From the NCBI GenBank assembly GCA_914767715.1, contig OU612068.1, forward strand, positions 10,664,001-10,728,000: DNA of 64,000 bases, in the 5' to 3' direction. Position 1 is the first letter of the stretch. Each line of letters opens with the position of its first letter. Origin of the DNA: Membranipora membranacea. Its lineage: Eukaryota; Bryozoa; Gymnolaemata; Cheilostomatida; Membraniporidae. The translations under genes and the position numbers were made by a program. The notes beneath the pieces were generated by a model. The model saw nothing but the letters and a program-made list of their open reading frames with translations, did no database searches and was not told the DNA's origin. This document shows, piece after piece, positions 62,457 to 64,000 of this stretch.

Positions 62457-64000
62457 CGTTTTTAAGCCAGTAAAGAATTCTGCCCAATTATTAGCTAATT
62501 TCCCCAGGACCGTACCTATCGAATTTTGTCAATTTCTATCAAAATACCTCGATAGAATACGCATCGTCACAGGGAGCTAATATTTCATATGAGATATAGG
62601 GACGTCGTTACGAACCTCGAAACAGAGTTACAAGCGTTTCTAAGCCAGTAAAGAATTCTGCCCAATTATTGGCTAATTTCCCCAGGACCGTACCTATCGA
62701 ATTTTGTCAATTTCTATCAAAATACCTCGATAGAATACGCATCGTCACAGGGAGCTAATATTTTATATGAGATATAGGGAAGCCGTTGCGAACCTCAAAA
62801 CAGAGTTTCAAGCGTTTCTAAGTCAGTAAACAATTCTGCCCAATTATTGGCTAATTTCCCAAAGACCGTACCTATCGATTTTTGTCAATTTCTATCAAAA
62901 TACCTCGATAGAATACGCATTGTCACAGGGAGCTAATATTTTATATGAGATATAGGGACGTCGTTGCAAACCTCAAAACAGAGTTTCAAGGGTTTCTGAA
63001 CCAGTAAAGACTTCTGCCCAATTATTGGCTAATTTCCCCAGGACCGTACCTATCGATTTTTGTCAATTTCTATCAAAATACCTCGATAGAATACGCATCG
63101 TCACAGGGAGCTAATATTTTATATGAGGTATAGGGACGTCGTTGCGAACCTCAAAACAGAGTTACAAGGGTTTCTAAACCAGCAAAGAATTCTGCCCAAT
63201 TATTGGCTAATTTCCCCAGGACCGTATCTATCGATTTTTGTCAATTTCTATCAAAATACCTCGATAGAATACACATCGTCACAGGGAGCTAATAGTTTAT
63301 ATTAGATATAGGGACGTCGTTGCTAACCTCAAAACAGAGTTACAAGCGTTTTTAAGCCAGTAAAGAATTCTGTCCAATTATTGGCTAATTTCCCCAGGAC
63401 CGTACCTATCGATTTTTGTCAATTTCTATCAAAATACCTCGATAGAATACGCATCGTCACAGGGAGCTAATATTTTATATGAGATATAGGGACGTCGTTG
63501 CGAACCTCAAAACAGAGTTTCAAGCGTTTCTAAGCCAGTAAAGAATTCTGCCCAATTATTGGCTAATTTCCAAAGGACCGTACCTATCGATTTTTGTCAA
63601 TTTCTATCAAAATACCTCGATAGAATACGCATTGTCACAGGGAGCTAATATTTTATATGAGATATAGGGACATCGTTGCGAACCTCAAAACAGAGTTTCA
63701 AGCGTTTCTAAGCCAGTAAAGAATTCTGCCCAATTATTGGCTAATTCCCCCAGGACCGTACCTATCGATTATTGTCAATTTCTATCAAAATTCCTCGATA
63801 GAATACGCATCGTCACAGGGAGCTAATATTTTATATGAGATATAGGGACGTCATTGCGAACCTCAAAACAGAGTTTCAAGGGTTTCTAAGCCAGTAAAGA
63901 ATTCTGCCCAATTATTGGCTAATTTCCCCAGGACCGTACCTATCAAATTTTGTCAATTTCTATCAAAATACCTCGATAGAATACGCATCGTCACAGGGAG
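61422..64000 (+). repeat. Third copy of the large-HOR left part, cut by the window edge
   Basis: Matches 48544-51122 at offset 12878 (GATAGGATACGC 48620 and 61498; ATCAAAAAACC 49304 and 62182; CCAGCAAAG unit 50245 and 63123; TATCAAATTTTG about 51063 and 63941). It is still in register at the last base, so the array continues beyond the window. Private changes include TTATTAGCTAATT near 62490 and AAAATTCCTCG near 63789. Confidence 0.85.

Larger units (their letters stand above)
1..64000 (+). repeat. 178-bp satellite DNA array filling the whole window
   Basis: The start of the unit (usually ATGAGATATAGGGACGTC) recurs every 178 bp, for example at 53, 231 and 409, and this continues to the last base. 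With 33 units of 164 bp and a few of 176, 177 or 179 bp, the length implies about 362 monomers. All lie in one orientation and I found no inversion, spacer, transposon or unique sequence. A representative unit is about 39% G+C. Variation is concentrated at a few positions: the GAGTT(T/A)CAAG(C/G)G segment, the CCAG(T/A/C)AAAG segment and the CCCCAGG segment. The stretch from GTCAATTTC to GGGAGCTAA is much more constant. Long homogeneous arrays of near-nucleosome-length units are typical of eukaryotic centromeric or pericentromeric satellites. Location and species are inference; the tandem structure is directly visible. No stretch of the window holds a supportable gene. Confidence 0.98.

Noticed and set aside
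1-64000. CRISPR array
   Set aside because: The periodic unit is 178 bp and is repeated over its whole length; there are no short conserved repeats separated by unique spacers.
1-64000. Alpha satellite or the Arabidopsis 178-bp centromere repeat
   Set aside because: Length is similar (171 and 178 bp), but the sequence does not resemble either as I know them.
1-64000. Transposable element insertion, rRNA, tRNA or telomeric repeat within the array
   Set aside because: I followed the satellite phase from end to end and found only length changes of 1, 2 or 14 bp; no foreign sequence interrupts it.

Overview
The window is one unbroken satellite DNA array. From base 1 to base 64000 it is a head-to-tail tandem repeat with a basic unit of 178 bp. 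By length this is about 362 monomers, all in the same orientation, with no unique flank, no transposable-element insertion and no credible gene. A representative monomer is about 39% G+C and carries 9 CpG sites against about 6.8 expected from its base composition, so CpG is not depleted. A long near-nucleosome-length satellite with nested higher-order repeats (HORs) points to a eukaryotic genome, most likely centromeric or pericentromeric heterochromatin. The lack of CpG depletion fits an invertebrate such as an insect better than a vertebrate or plant, but I do not recognise the satellite and cannot name the species.

Layout. (1) Bases 1 to about 24400 (family A) are built mainly on an 8-monomer HOR of 1410 bp (seven 178-bp units plus one 164-bp unit with an internal 14-bp deletion). 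It is marked by a monomer reading CCAGAAAAG, instead of the usual CCAGTAAAG, together with TTCTTCAAGACC and CAATTCCTATC. Within it a patch at about 3571-5185 has the marker order of family B. Larger duplications are superimposed: about 11101-15000 recurs at about 19425-24400, the second copy having gained a tandem 1424-bp block and lost about 356 bp. (2) About 24400-27280 is a mixed transition zone. (3) About 27281-64000 (family B) is built from multi-kilobase blocks reused at offsets of 6527, 8307, 11856, 12878, 12908 and 4570 bp. Its markers are a monomer with GTCAGTAAACAATTC, followed two units later by a monomer whose usual TAA is CAA or TAC. It also holds a 341-bp dimer (177 + 164 bp).

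The short open reading frames are by-products of the repeat. They appear wherever a point mutation removes the in-frame TAA of the CCAGTAAAG motif, and they end in the next monomer because 178 is not divisible by three. None is annotated as a gene.

The interest lies in the array itself: nested HORs with traceable breakpoints, chimeric short monomers at recombination junctions, a probable pre-deletion ancestor of the 164-bp monomer, possible conversion tracts, CpG-type diagnostic variants, and a conserved pair of mutually exclusive hairpins in each unit. Offsets were obtained by hand-matching rare variants, and block edges are accurate only to the nearest distinguishing variant.
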